This document shows, one piece after another, positions 45,701 to 60,900 of a stretch of DNA of 64,000 nucleotides. Source of the DNA: Isoetes taiwanensis (Eukaryota; Streptophyta; Lycopodiopsida; Isoetales; Isoetaceae); contig JAJEKV010000005.1 of assembly GCA_021234155.1 (NCBI GenBank), forward strand, positions 19,762,089-19,826,088. The letters are read 5' to 3'. A program made the translations under genes and the position numbers. The notes under the pieces are model-generated. The model was not told the DNA's origin, searched no databases, and saw only the letters and a list, made by a program, of their open reading frames with translations. Each line of letters starts with the position of its first letter. Positions within the stretch are counted from its first letter, which is position 1.

Positions 45701-48420
45701 TAGAAAGAATTGCATTCGCCTCTTGCGTTGAATGCATTAAGCTTTCAGATGATACAAACTATGAGTCTTCTTCATAGTTGATAGGTTATATTTAGTGCAA
45801 TGCTTTCCTAAAATGGATTCTTTTTTCAACCTCCTCCTATGCAGCATCATGAACCCACTTTTAATCCTTTGCAATTGTATTCCCCCTCCATAGTGTACTT
45901 ACATATACCATATAGTCTATGTATTCCATAAGATGCCAGAGCGATTTGTAAGCAACATGCTATGGTTCGAGTTATTCATTGGACTTAATATGTGGTTGTA
46001 TACATCATTTATTTTCCATGATGTATAATACTAATATACCAAGTTTTTCACTTGAGTAATGATAAACATAACAGTAAGATTGTATTTCATATTGTACTGG
46101 AGAAAATGCATATGCATAAATCTCATAAAAGTTATAAAGGGTAGTTGTTATGTCCCGCAATGCTAGGCACATGTCTCTCATCTATCTTTTCTGCCTCTAA
46201 ATTATTATTAATGTGTTTTGAGTTCCCAAAGAGCACACTTTCTTACTTGCAATGACAAAACTACCTATTTTGGCACATAGAAGTGAGAAGTGGAGCTCTT
46301 TTCTTTCTTATGTCATGCCAATTTTTATAAAAATGTAACATCCACAAAAATGCATCATTTCATAGCAATATCAAGGGGCATTGTGAATTTGTGATGCATT
46401 TTTACAAAACATTATTTGGGCTTTACCTTTATTAAATTGAACCACTACAATTTTTCATTTAGATGACAAGTATTTGTTACCATCATTTTCGCATGGTTTT
46501 AATTAAATAGATAGTAATTTTTACGCCATAGTTGACAATACAATTAAAAGGGGTTCCATGAATTCCTTGAATACACTACAATTAAAAGGGATTCCATGGA
46601 CATTAGAATGGCAAATGCTAGTTTTACTTAAAATTCTCTTTCTTGTCTGGTTTTATTTCCTTGCCAGTTCTTTTATTTCCTTGCCAGTTCCTTGCTTGTG
46701 TTCCTTTATTTTTTCTTTCATCATTCGATAGTGGTCTCTTGAATCTGACCAAACATGTGGCAAAGATCATCAGAATGCAGGTTGAAAGCTCTGGTCTATG
46801 GAGAATACAACATATAGGAAGTGCCACTATAAATTTTATACAAAACTGACATGATGCTAACCATAATCCACGATTCGAGGCAGATCTGGAAGCCACAAAT
46901 TTATTGCTCTGAAGGTGCAAGCCGATTAAACAAAAACTGGGCTTGGCATGTCAGTGGAACTGGGTACCTTCAATCTGGTAGGAGACCGATTCACAAAAAA
47001 TAGCGTTTGAAGGAGCAGGAGGTCAGCATTGGAGGAGGCGGCTTAGAAGGCTGATCAAATGCAAAGACATGAAAGCCAAAATTGCAAGGATGCACAATAC
47101 CAACACCAAATTCAACACGAAAAACGCCAAATCCGTCATGTGGGCTGCCGCTTCTGCATCCGCACAAGCCATCTTCAAGGGCTCAAAAAGCATCCCCCTG
47201 CTGTAAAGCACCTCTTAACCTTGTTGTAGCCCACTCTATTCTTTAACTAAGTATTTTCTGCTGCTGCCCGCCAGATTTGCCTTTTCGTTTAACTAAGTTA
47301 TTTGCTTGTCTAAACTAAGTTATTTGGTTGTCACTGCAATAAGTTTTCCTTTTTTTTTCTGGACTTTCCATATGGTGTGATTTCCATAAACACAAGTAAC
47401 TATCACTCTAAAATGTTACTACAACATATACATCCATCTAATACTTGCAACAAGAAATACTAGGGATCCTGTCTCTACAAGAAGAAGAGAAAATAGCAAG
47501 CGCACATCCATAAAGAACTTGATGTGAGCAACTGTTGGGGCAACATCTCTTGCACGATTTGTTGGGGCAAATTGAGATGCAAGTATGTGCTCCACGGATA
47601 GGTTCTATAGAATATGCATAAATATGCATGTGAGGTTCTACAAGAGGTCTCCTCCAAGAAGTATGGAACACTACTTAAAAAGTTTGTCATCCTAGAAACA
47701 CAACCTGAATGGAATTTGTTCTAGTATGGCATACTGAAAATACTATTTCATGAATTTGCCATAAAGAGTTCATATGCTTCTTTAATAAGTTTGCCAACGT
47801 ATACAAATTCTCACAAGTTCTTTGATCAGTTCCTCAAAGTTGAATTTTCTTAATTTTTTCATTAAAGGAGATTTTGCTTTTAGATTGATAATCACAGTTC
47901 CACATGAATGTTATGGTATGGCATATTGACTAAGAATCTTATGAGATATGTAGAAGCTTTTGCAGAAAGAAGTTTGTTCTTGTTGTTGCCTCGTTTCACC
48001 TGATTTGTCATTTTCAAAAGTTTTTCAGAACAATAGGAGGAGGTTGAAATTGGTTAAAGAATCCAGCGCTGATAATAATAATATTAATTAAATAGAGGAG
48101 GTTGAAACAAGAGACAAAGCGAATCCTTCCTCGTGGCAATGGCATGAATTATCACTTGGATTTAACTCCCTCTGGGCATCAACTTTGTATAACAACCCAC
48201 TATCATCCAATCCAGTTTTTTAGCTGGCAATACATTGAAATCAGGTAGCTTCCTAGGCGAGATACAACCTTGACATTTTGGGGTCATCATGTTATGATCT
48301 ATTCTTATCACTTTTGTGGATCTTACCTTCAACTGAAGAAGCAAAGCTGAAGATAAATAGATGCATTGTACTTATCTAGATGACGTTTTGCTCATACTTT
48401 TTTTTCGTAGATGAACACAC
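45701..48420. other. intergenic, no recognised gene
   Basis: 2.7 kb without recognisable coding sequence. A local duplication of CTTTTATTTCCTTGCCAGTT lies near 46651-46690, and TTGAATCACACAATTAAAAGGG-type units repeat near 46530-46595. A 62-codon minus-strand frame at 47211-47023 has one hydrophobic helix, but nothing supports it as a gene. Confidence 0.45.
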
Positions 48421-48426
48421 CAAGCT

Positions 48427-48620
48427 TTGCCTGTGCTTCAAAATGTCAAGCAGGTGGCATTCGTTATTGCTGCTCCATTGACCAATCTCTTGGAAGTACA
48501 ATTCAGTAACTACAGCAAGCAATTGTTTGGCACTCCATTGCTTTTAATTCCAGATCCTAACAAGGAATTTGAGTCACATGCTGATGCTGTGATTGCAATT
48601 GAGCAGTCTTGAAACAAGAC
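48427..48620 (+). mobile_element. Ty3/Gypsy RT-RNase H fragment
   Basis: The frame reads FVIAAPLTNLLEVQF, then QLFGTPLLLIPDPNKEFESH and ADAVIAIEQ. This is the segment joining Gypsy reverse transcriptase to RNase H, in which APLTNLL, the PLL..PD stretch and DA...AIG are conserved. Only about 65 codons remain, ending in TGA at about 48610-48612. No LTRs were seen. Confidence 0.6.
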
Positions 48621-48956
48621 AATTGAACCTTGCAACATTACAGGCATATGCTAACTATTTCTTTTGCCTTGGAGGATGGTCAATGCCAGCACATTTACTG
48701 TGATGGAAGATTGCCAAGAATCCAAGCCGTGGACAGTGATGGAACCCTTGCATTGCCATTAGAGACAAGGTTGTGGTGCCAAAGTAAGTCATATTTATCT
48801 AAGTTAATTTGTCAGTCTCATGTATGGACAATGCAACCTTTTTCTTTGGTACTCAAGAACGATTCTCTTGGATTTGATTGATGAAGATCATCTCTTCAAG
48901 ATAATCCAATTCTCTTACAAACAGAATCACTGCATTGCGAATTTATCAGGAAAATA

Positions 48957-51900
48957 TCAAACGGTTTTAAACAACTCCTTCATCTCAACAGATGAGGGAT
49001 TTAGAGTTTCACCATAGCATTTGCTAAGAAGGGCTTCAAAGGTTTCATATTTATCTATGAATTCTACCTGCATGTTCCAAAGATTTATTGTCAAGCTAAG
49101 AGAATATTGAATTGGACAAGGAATTATACATAAGCTTGCCTTGCATTTCTCCCATAGATTCGGTAACAACTCCTCTGATGTCAAGCTTTTCTGCATTCTT
49201 TTATTCATAATTTGAAGCGATCTCTCCACCTGCAATTGAAATATAAAATTACATGTAAATTCACAAAGAATTGATGTATAAGTAATTTCTCTTGCATGGT
49301 AACAGTAGCAAGCACACATCATCTTCCAATCATTTGGCATACAGATTCAAGGTTTAAACTGAACCTAACATGTAAAAGAAATTTACAGGGAACAGCCAAA
49401 AGGATTCATTCAGCAGAGGCAGGAACAAGTTCAAGAGGATGACCTTGAACTCAAAAACCCTGATTCAACAAAGATTTATTGATGTTATCTGCCAGCATTT
49501 GTTTTAGACCAAGTTTATATTGCAGGGCCAGATCTGCATAATGCAACATATAAAGGAATTGCTCCAAACTCATTTGAGAATACTGATAATGGTCTTTTTC
49601 ATTTTTTGCCTAGACATTTGAGGTGTAGCAGCAAATCGATCATATACATCTTACAAATCATATTACAGAATTATTAACCAGGTTTCATATGTCTAGCTTC
49701 TAATCTGTATGAGCCGCACAGGAAGCGTACCCTGGATCCAACGGGTGATCTCATTTGGGATGAGCTGTCCAAGCTGCAATCTACAATTAGCCTCAGCATT
49801 ACTGATGTTGAGATGAAAGCTTTGTGCCCAGGGACACAAGATGATATATGCAGGTAATACTCTGTCAGACTCAGATGCAATAAAGCTGACAAAACATAAG
49901 CATCTTGACACCCAAGCCCGCTTTAGGAAGGCCCAAATTAAATCTCCAGCAGACAAGCAGTTGGCAGATCGCTTCATAAAGCCCCTTGCATGGCTCAAAG
50001 AAATGAAACACATCTAGCTAAAGGCCAAATCAGCTTTATGGCCTGTAGGCTTATGTTTCAGGAGAAGCTTTTGCATAAATACACTGACTTTCATATGTAT
50101 ATTAGAGATAAAAGGGGCCCAAATTAAGCCACATCGTCAATTAGCTATCACGCATTATAAAGCCCACAAGTAGACCTTAATTAGTACTTTCTGTAGATCC
50201 GAGTATCTAAACACCCTATTCCCTCTTGTATTCATCTTTGCGTATCTTTAATTACTGTCCTATTGACATTTCTTGTGTTTTCACATGCTATGAATTCATG
50301 TACAGATTAATTACATTGCCAATAAAGTTTTTTTGTAGAGACAGAGTTGAAATGAGGTAGGATGCGTACCCCCGACAAGCTTGTTTTCACCACCTTACGT
50401 AGGTCATTTTTCGATACGTTCAGCTGAAATGGTACCTGAAACATGCCAATGCAAAAGGATAATTGTCAAGTGATGCTAATGGAGCAAGTTTGTCGTATGT
50501 TTACTTCATGCTATTATTTGTCTGATCCACATAATACAAGGTTTAGAAACCTCAGAAAAGTTATTAGTGTCTAGGTGCTATTACTGGCAAGATCACAAGT
50601 CCAATCTGTAGTACACTCCACATCCCCATGGTTTGTTCTATCATATGAACCACAGACTGTTCTAGAGCCCACTATGTATCCACCTTTTGGCATTTTGATT
50701 AAATCCAGAATCGCGGTGGGTCTTGTCACCCCATTAAAATCCAAGACTCCCTAAAAAACGTATTTGAAAGAATGTATCCTACCAAGAAAATTAAGAATAG
50801 ACAATGCCACAAACCTCTTCTGGTGTGATTGTGTACAGAAGAGTCTCCACCTTCTGTGCGAATAGAAATAACTTCTCGAATTGCTGCAGCAAAGAGGGAT
50901 CGCGGTAGGAGAGTTCCAGATTATACTAAAAAGAGAAAATTAATAAGGAAATAATGCAAACTTGATCATACAGAATTAATTATTGTATTGATGTAGCGAG
51001 TGCATGCTTGCTCATAGGATTCACTTGCTTGTTGATAGAACCGAGCCAATGTGGGTACCATATTTGCAAGGTCAAACATGCTGGCAGATGGCAAAACAAC
51101 TATTATTAAACGCATCTTTTCAGTCCAGGAAAAGCTCTTCAAATACGATTGTACCACCTGTTCTGGAAACTAGCATAATTTTCAAGGAGGAGGACATCCG
51201 CATTTCTTGGTTCAACCTGAGCAATACGTTCTAAAACAGAAAACATTGTCCCAACCTGCAGAGATAAGGCACGACAGATATTAAAAAAAAAAAAAAACCT
51301 AAAAGTAGCTCAGATCACTGGATTTTGTAGAAATAAAAACAATCTTAGACCTACATCCATGTTGAGCTCTATCTGCCTTCTAGGCTAACAGCAGTATTAC
51401 TTTAATATTTGAGTAAATAGCAAGTTGGAACAACTCAAAGGAAAATCAACACGGCCTAAACTGCTCTCCAGCGGGCAACTTACGTCATTTATGATTAATG
51501 TATTCAGTTTAACAAGAAAATTACCTGTCATTAGTGGGTCAAAAAGCATAAGCAAAAGAAAAAAGAATGGTTTAAAGGTAGTGGAGGAAAAACACTCATA
51601 ACAATTCACCACTCTGATGTAAAACATCTAGGTCTTTTGTTAGGCACAGACACACGTATGGCTATTGAACATAGTACATTTGTGGTTTCCAAGTTCATGT
51701 AAAGAAAGAGAAGACGAAACTAAAGTTAGAAGCAAAAGTTTATTACTAGAGACCAAGGAATACCAGCTTCGTGTATGCAAGATCGACGACATCTCTGGAG
51801 TTTCCCTGAATAAGCCCTTCCATTCTAGCTGCAAGTGCAGCGAATCTGTGAAAGCATATAGCGCAGATAATCAGCAAGACATAGCAGTATATAGCAACTC

Positions 51901-54900
51901 CAACCAATTAATGTGGTTACCCATTGCCACCATGCAAATATTTAGGGGTCTCATATCAGGACTATCTAAAGAAAGAGAGAGGAAGGCGCAGCAATTCAAA
52001 AAAACCTCTTCTCTTGGCAATATATCTATTTTAATTCTTATCTTCTCGTCCAACTCTAAATCTTTATGATGGACTTTATTTTCTTATTTTGTCAACCAAC
52101 TCTAAATGTTTATAATAGATTTATTATTTAAAAATCAGAAGAGAATATTCCTGAAAATTCTAAATTCACCATGCTTTTGAGAAATTTACCTGGGGATATA
52201 AGAAAGCACTCCAACCTGCCTTACATTACGGTCATGCTTCTCTATCTGATGACAAGCATCGTCAACGAACTGCAAATGTAAGCATCACAATGTCAATCTG
52301 TAGCGGAGTATAATTTACTTATATAAATTTGTTTACTATGAGCTAAAAATTGCACAAAAACCGCTCAGTTTCATGTATTGAACATTAACAAAAAAGAAAA
52401 AACCCAAGTACCTTATTAAATTGGTTCCCAATTCTAGTCTGCAAATCAGCAAGCAATCGACGGACAAATCCTGCAGCATCGGCCTTGTGACTCGAAAGAT
52501 ACCGTTCCGTGATGCCTTGCATCGTAATGCAACGAAGGGGGTCTATTTTGTAAGCCCAATCGACAACTGCATAAAAATCTTCCTGCAAAGGTACTCCATG
52601 ACACCACTTGTGACCAAAGTAAAAATTCACTAACTTGAAGATAACCAGTCCTGTACCTGTATCCCATCAAGAAGCTCCTGAAGTGCTTCATTTAAAGCTT
52701 TCAGCTCGGCAGCATTTTGTTCGGCTGAAATATAACAGTATTGGCTAAATCTTATTGTACCATAATTAGGTCATCAGCATTGATGCGAATATAAAAGGTG
52801 ATTTCAATGATGGTAAAGCTAGCTTCTGAATGTGTGGCATACTTGGCTTCAAATCAGATCCATCAAGATCCATGGGACTAATGTCATCATCATCCTCGCC
52901 TTCTCCAGAATCACCCGAAGCTGGGCCCTTTGGCACTAGTGGAAGAACATCGTAGCACATAAAGGACGCAAAGAAAGCACTCTGCAAGTTCAACAAATTG
53001 ATAGCTCAAAATATGACGACCTGTTTGGCCGAAATTACCAAAGGTTCTTTGAAATAAGTAAACCAAACCTCGTCAACAAGAAGAGGTATAAATATCCGTA
53101 ACATCTTGGCATATGCATCTGAAACAGTTGACGTGTCGGATCCACCGGTGGCTGTCGGACCAACAGGCCCCTCCATCCAAGCTGCTGGGCTTCTTGCGAC
53201 TTTGGTACTTGCACGCAGTTCATTTGCAAATTCACGTGCCTTTTCCATAACAAGACGTAAAATCACTTGTTAAACTACAACTTGCTACTTGTAAAGCAAG
53301 AATTGACATGAAATTATCATCAGTCTAGAATGGTCTACTGAGCAGCTCTAGCATTTAATCGAAGCACAAGCAAAAGCAAACCAAAAAAAGACGTGAATGC
53401 CACTCTATGGGAGCTACATGCATCATCCTTGACCCATATTCATAAATGGCACCTGTTAGACATGGCAAAGTGCCTGATCTGATGATCCATCGTACACACC
53501 ATCTATTTTACATGTTAGTATTTACGTAATGTTCGATATAGTGACTCGGTATTGACATATTTCACATATGGGGAAACCGCACAAGATGCCAAGCCATGAT
53601 GTCTTACTCTAGCAGACTGATTACTAGCATAGGAATGAACACTAGCCCTTCTCCCCAGGCTTCAAGTGAAATGCTCTTTTCATGTGAGCAAATCTCTGAC
53701 CTATCATTGACCTTAGTGTTAGTCTAACTAAGTGATAATTCTGCCAACTCATATAAATCAGACACGTCCCATGCTGACGTGTACATTAACCAGATGACAA
53801 GTATGCTAAATGACAAGCAGACACATGTCACACTGACAGGTACCTGCCGACACACCATTGTTGCTGTCATTGTCATAAAAGCCAGAGTACTTACTATTAG
53901 TTGATGCATTTTGCTTATTTCGAGTACTTTAACTAAACCTCACATGGTAGCAGAGCCTCTCAAGGCAGATTGGAATGAAAATCAGTCTAAGAACAATATC
54001 TACAGATTGAGAGGGCTGAAGGAGGTCTGTATTGGGCTTCTAATGAACCATCACATGATCAAACTGATCAGATGCAGAGATTTTGAGACCTTATACATAA
54101 GCTGTTTAGAGGGCTGTTCTCAATGGTTTTTATAGATTTTATAAGGGATTACCCCTGAGTTAATTGGCGTTGGTCAATTTAAGGCTAAAATCAATTGGAG
54201 ACTCTATATTGATCTGCTTAGCACTGACCTATAATCTTCCATACATGTCATCCTCAGAATTTTGAGATCTAACTCGGCTTCTAAACAAGTTTGTTGCAAC
54301 TTTGTGAAAATCGGCTTAAGATTACCCTTCGTTTTAATATGAGGTGTAGTATATATCTAACTCTTAGACAAAACTGCAGGACCTTTTAGCCTCATAAAGA
54401 CTTTGGAAAAATCCCTCCAGAACCACAATTTGCACCAACAGCTATTGGATTTGGAGTGAGCTTTCCAGGGACCTATAATAGCCATAACAGTAACTCAAAG
54501 AACTATTGTCAGGATTATAATGTAGGTCTTGGTCAAATCATCTGAGAAGGATTTCAACTATTTTAGTCAGACCTATATGAATCATCACTGTAAATGATAG
54601 GTTAAAGTTTGACCTATCAATGCTGATCAAATTCAGTAGATCTCAGCAAAAGTTGACAAAATTTAAGCACTCCTATCCAAAATCCAACACAGTCCAAATT
54701 CAGTAGATCTCAGCAAAAGTCGACAGAATTGAAGTGATCCTATGCAAAATCCAACTCAGTCCAATCAACTCCAAGATATAGTCAGACAGGGACAATCACA
54801 GCTATCCACAGCATTACAACAGTATATTAATGATGGCAAATTCGCCTCACCCCAAGAGCTCTTGACAAAAATCAATCTCGGAAGCAAACTATGGTATGAC

Positions 54901-57900
54901 GAACTTCTCTCTCATTCTCTCTATAACGGGCCATGACAAACACCACCAAGACATTTGACTACTACTTATAGACTAATGGGCAGGTTAGCTACACAATGTG
55001 GGACACTCACCATGCCTGATATGGTGAGGTATAACAAGTGTGTATATGTCTAACATACTAAGGTTATAATCTGTGAAAGCATATCCAAAGAGAAAACTGA
55101 CTTCTCTGCGCAGCAACAGGTTCAATGACTGGCAATAAGCTTTTCGAAGAGGTCCCAATGAGTTTTTGTCCAAAGCCTACAGACACAAAAAGCTGTTACT
55201 ATATTTCAATTCCCAACTGAAGCTACCGTCTAAACATAAGGCCCACCTTTAAATGCTGAAGCATCCGAGCATACGTCCGACATTTGAATCTTAAATCTGC
55301 ATGATCTGGTCTTTTTAACTGTCCCCTCTATAAAAGAGAAGAAGAAATGGACATCCAGGAACTAAATTTGATTACGAAATAAACTCTATAATAATAAACC
55401 ACCAAAACATAGACTGATACCTGTGAGAAGTATGATTTATCCCCGATCATGATATCAATAACACTGGAAAAGTAATTCCTTAAGAACTCAGATGCGCGAC
55501 GCACAAATGTGCCCTTAAGTTTCTCCAATTCAGCTCGTTTGTCTCTAACCTGCATTTGAAAATTCAGGTCCTATATTCTCCAAGTTCCACGACAATTTAA
55601 AAATTAATGCTGAAACATTTCCACAAAAGAAACAAGATTTCTATCAACAACACGGTATATAACAATTCCTAGGGCTAAGCTACGTATTTTCTACACAACT
55701 TTGATAACACCTTCTGGTAGGCAATGCTCTCGTTGCAGTGTTTAAACAATGATTCTCATTTCAAGCTACCACAACCTTGTTCATGGCCACAAAACCAATG
55801 CATACACAATTCAACTGAATGGCTATGTGTGAAAGGACATGGCGATACATTTCTGGCGTTTCACATAAGAAGCTTCAGAATTGTGTTCAATTTGCAGCAA
55901 GATACAGCACCATGGACAAACATGCAAGTCAACTGCAGAGGTCAAATTGATTTAGATTTGCAGAGTGAATGTACATCAATTGTAAAAACTGTCACTTAGG
56001 TTCCATGCTTGTAAACGAATCCATTTAGTTTCACAGTTATATAAAGACGACTCTTTAGTAGAGGCAAAGTGCTTTTTGTTTGACATAGTCCACTAAATAT
56101 GTTAATCTCCAGCAAGAGTTATTAGCATGAGGCCAGGTGAACAAGGGACGTTTGTACACAAAGGATAGAGAGGACCAAAGTTACAGCAGCGGAGATGATG
56201 GCATGCTAAGGTTGGCCATGTGACAGTCGACATGATGTGACAAAAAGAAAAAACAGAACCCCTCAAGACCAATGATGATAGACAAGCATTTACCAGCTGG
56301 ATTTTTGGCAGAAGTGGTAATCTACGTTGCAAATAGAATTCGGGAGAAAACCCCCATATGAAACATTCTATGGAGAGAAGCTAAGGGTGCACTGCATTTT
56401 CATGCAAATGAAAAGCAACAGTGAATGATGTGTGGTCAAGGATAATGTCAATGTGGGGTCCAGGATATGCTTACTTGATTTAACAGTCTGAATACTAAAA
56501 TCGTGTTTGGCATTAAAGAGGGTGGAGCAAGTTCGGCGTTCCCTGAACCTAGAAAATGGCTTATGGTGACCTTAGTTGCCAGCCTGTTCTGGTTTTAGTT
56601 TATGGCATATGAAGAAACTCAACCTGGTAGCTACACCTATTCAATGATAAGAACTAGGTTGCAGCTATAGATGAGGAATATACAAAATCACCATGACATG
56701 CTTCCTAACTGTCATCCTAGTCACCATTGAGCCTATCAAAAATATATATAAATAATAAATTAGTGTTGGGTGGGAAGCATGACAAAAAACTCAGAGGTAT
56801 TGAAAAGCTATGGAGTCTGAGGATATTGTACTTGCTTTGGGCTGCTGAGATATGTTCAGAACATTTCACAAGTACAAATTCTTTCAACCCAGGCATTTTT
56901 ACATAATGCGGACATCATCAAAATGTGTATTACCAAACATTCGAAATAGCAATAGAGTTACCACATTTCTGGTGAAGATAGGTGATAAAGTTAGAGGCAT
57001 GGAAGAGTTGACATCTCACCAAATGCTTAATCATGGGCTTTAATTAAACAATCCAGACAAACAAACATGAATGAGCACTTGGACATACAGCACGCATATT
57101 GGAATAAGTTGAGTCCAAAAGTGGTGGTTCAAGCCCCCGTAATGCATTAGCCAACCAATCACAAGCTTCCACATTCTGGGGCATCCGAGATTCATCAAAT
57201 GGTCCGCTTGTGAGAATAGCCGCATACTGCAGATTAATTGGAATCAAAATAACTCAGTACCAGCTTTGGAAAGAGAAGTAAAACTATATTTATTTTGCCT
57301 TTCCAAAAGAAAATATGAAAACTATGTATATAAACAGATCTGCACGAGAAATCCAATATCTGATGTATCAAGAAACAGGCATGCTTTCCAGGCATTTCCT
57401 ATTTCTTTCTAAAAGTACTCTTCTCCGAATTGTTGCACCTCTAGATGAATGGAAAACTTCTCTATCTCCATAAATTCAACATGATGCACCAGGTAACTTA
57501 GCACCTTCTCATTTGGATGAGGAACTAGGACTCAAACTAGCATTGAACAGGTAATTTACTTTTAGAGCTCCAACAGGAACATTTATGATTTCAATTGCAG
57601 ATTCTACTAGAATTTCCCCATTTTGCAAGAGATTTGATCAAGATAATAGGAAGTTAACTCCTTTCTCTATTTTTTCTTCTGTTTCTGCTCTGCGAAGCCT
57701 TCAATTCCCTTTTATTCTACTGGAGATCGCCCTATTGCCTTTGAGGGAAAGATAGGTCAGGCTTCTGCTTGTTTCTCTTCTTCTCACTTACAGATTAATA
57801 ATTAAAGATAAAAGATAGAGACTGGAAATCAACTAAATAAAGAGAGGCATATCCCTTTGCATAAACAAACTGCAGATGGCTGATCTGCATTGGCTGATAA

Positions 57901-60900
57901 TGGGTTTGGTTCTCTCATAACTTAGTCTGCAGTTTATAGTTAGAGTCGGTACCACTGGAGCAGAACTCATTCCAGAACCATGGAGCCGCTTGCTGATAAG
58001 CATTTAGCAGGACAAAGTTTCAGCAAATGAAGTCGTTGGAAAATCAAATCACGAGGGCGAAGGGAGAGATAATCATATGCTCATATCTGGCCCTTTGGTG
58101 TTCTATGTCATAAATTCTGGTTCTCTTGGTGCCTGTTTTAGACATACAATTTTCCTTAAGTTTGTAAATCGCCTTTGAAGATGGTATTGTTTTCAGAATG
58201 ATAGGTCCATATGCAGCTAGTAATCAGACTTTGATGCGAGACATAATATCATTACATAACGCGGCCGAGATACAAACTTATACTCAGCTACTGTCATATT
58301 CTATGCTATCTGGTTAATTCATAAAGTAATTAGATAGAAGCATGCAAAGTTGCAGTTTACCTCGGCAGGAACCCGGAGCCTTTGTAAAAGCCTGTTAAGT
58401 TCTTCAACTAATGCCGCATTATTTTGCACTTGCATTTCCAGCATATTATTTCTTGATTCAATCTGAATCAAAAAATTGCATGAGAAGATTGAAATCCAGT
58501 CTATTTGAGAATGAAGGAACTATCATGCATAATATGTAACAAGGCATAAGTATAACCAGGCAACTTTAGTAAAATCAATAGATCAGGGCATATGCCAGTA
58601 CAGAACGCCATGAAAATACAAAGGCCAGACTGAATGCCAGACTGAATGTGGCAGTGCATCAGACCGCATCCAAACCTACCAAGGGAAGCTCAGAGCTGGC
58701 CTCCTTATACTAACCATTTAATGGTAACTTACAGATTCTATATCTTCTCGCATATGCTTCAACTTGATATTAAAGATTCCAAGCCACTCATCCATGTCTT
58801 CAACAGCAAATGTTGCATTATCTAGGCGTTGCATAACCTGTTTTAACAATGCAATTAGTTGCAATTGCCTTGCCTTTGGAGTTCAGAAACAGGATACCAT
58901 CATATTATATTATTACAACATTTGTTGTCAACCAAAACATTGTCAACTAAAAGGCTCAACATAAGTAAAAAAAGGCAATCAGTACTGACACCCCTGGCAG
59001 CACTGCTTCAGCTGTCGATTAAATCTCATGAACCATTATTAAATGTCATGAACCATTACCTCCTCTACGAGTGGCTCACTTTCTAAAATAGCGTGTACAT
59101 TGGCAGCTTCTAGGGCCACAAGTTCCCGTTTCAGACGTTCAGAAAATGCTTCTGCTTCATCGATTCCCATCAGGTACCTGCAAAAACAATAAAAACGTTA
59201 TGAGAAGTGTAGTAGGGCGTTGTTTTTATGTACGCAGCTGATACATTACTGCCCAGCTAAATTGGGACCAGAAAAGCACGTAAGCCCATGCAAGACCGTA
59301 TCCAAATCCTTCACTCTACCTTTGTCTCTTTACAACATGACTTAATGCAACATGAGAGGAATATGTGGCATAAATTGGAGCCAGTGGGACAAAAATCCTA
59401 ATATTGCAGCTGTAGATGAACCTGGGCAATACCAAACTTGTGTAAACTAATTCTGGTCAACTGGCCTTGTCATTCCATTTCCCACGTGTCCACTAGCTTC
59501 ATACAGATATATGCTCCTATTTTCAAATCATAAAAGGAAAAGGAAAATCACAACATATGTGAGGTACAAACGTGCCAAGTAGAGCCTCCATATCATCTTC
59601 TTCAGCTTTGGATACTAAATCCCTCTCAACAGTCACTCTGTGTTCTTTTTGTGCAGCTCCACCATCTCCTGAATCTTGAGGTACCGTAGCACCAATTGGA
59701 AGAATATCTGGATTTGCCTGTCCATAGAAATTAAAGCAGATGAGCTATTTCATAGAATTCCTTAGAGAACAAAAGATATAATTCCAAATGACTACAACAA
59801 ATTTGGAAGCAATTTAACTGTCATGTTAAGCAAGGTTTCTCTGCATAAGAGTACCAGACTTTTACTAAATAATGGTGTATAACATAGAGTATATTTGTAG
59901 ATATACAGGTTGGATATCAGCATCAACAAGCTGAACAGAACAATATTGTGAAGAAAAACAATCTTTGGGCATTATTACAGTCTGCACCAAATATTAAAAT
60001 TGACTTACCAGTAAATGGTAAAAGGGTTCTTATAATGTAAAAATGACACATTTATGGAATTTGTTTGGTCCTGTTTACGAAAAACAGCATTGGCAAAAGA
60101 TCAAGTTTGTTTACAAGAACCAGCCAAAAGATTAGCACGCAATATCTAGCACGCAATATCCCTCTTTTCCTTCTATACACTCTATTCTTCTGAAGGGAAA
60201 TGCACATGCTTCTAACTTGGAATGTAGCATAGTGAATAAGCATAAACAGTCAAGTGTGGCTGCAAATTTTGAAGGGACCTTCTTATGTCATGCTTTTCCG
60301 CTGTATTTCTTTCCTTTTTTCAGTAGCTGCAAACTTTATGCAAAGAATCTATATGCACCACACCTGTGCCCATAGAGCCATCTCAACAACATCCATGCCT
60401 ACAATCTTTGGCAACCGTCCAAGATTTTCCTTGCAAAGCTTCATTATGCTCGCCAGCAAGCGATTCCTGTGTAGTAACACAAACATCATCAGCATCCCTG
60501 ACTATCAGAACTTGTCATGTTTCAGTTGCCATTTCCCATTATTTCACTGAAATTCAGATAGATCTAACAGAACATAACTAGAATATCTTGCCTGTCATCT
60601 ATACTTCGCATAGTCCATTGTGGTGGTGCCACACTTTGACTTTTCAAATTATCGAAACCCTGTTTGCATGCCGAATAAACAAAATAAAAGTGACATAAAC
60701 AGACTATTGACATCTAAAATATATCTGCAATCGCAGGACCAAGCAGAGAGTGACCAGAAAAAAAGTGCAGCCAGAATTGTCGCTTGGTACTGATTCCACT
60801 TTGGTTAAATGCTTCAATTTGTACATCTTGGATATCTACACAAATTGAGGATTAACTTAAATGCATTTTCCCTTTTCTGGTAAAACCTTGTCCTGCATGC

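Noticed and set aside
47023-47211. 62-codon frame with one hydrophobic helix
   Set aside because: No homology, no neighbouring exon and no supporting signal; a chance frame is as likely.
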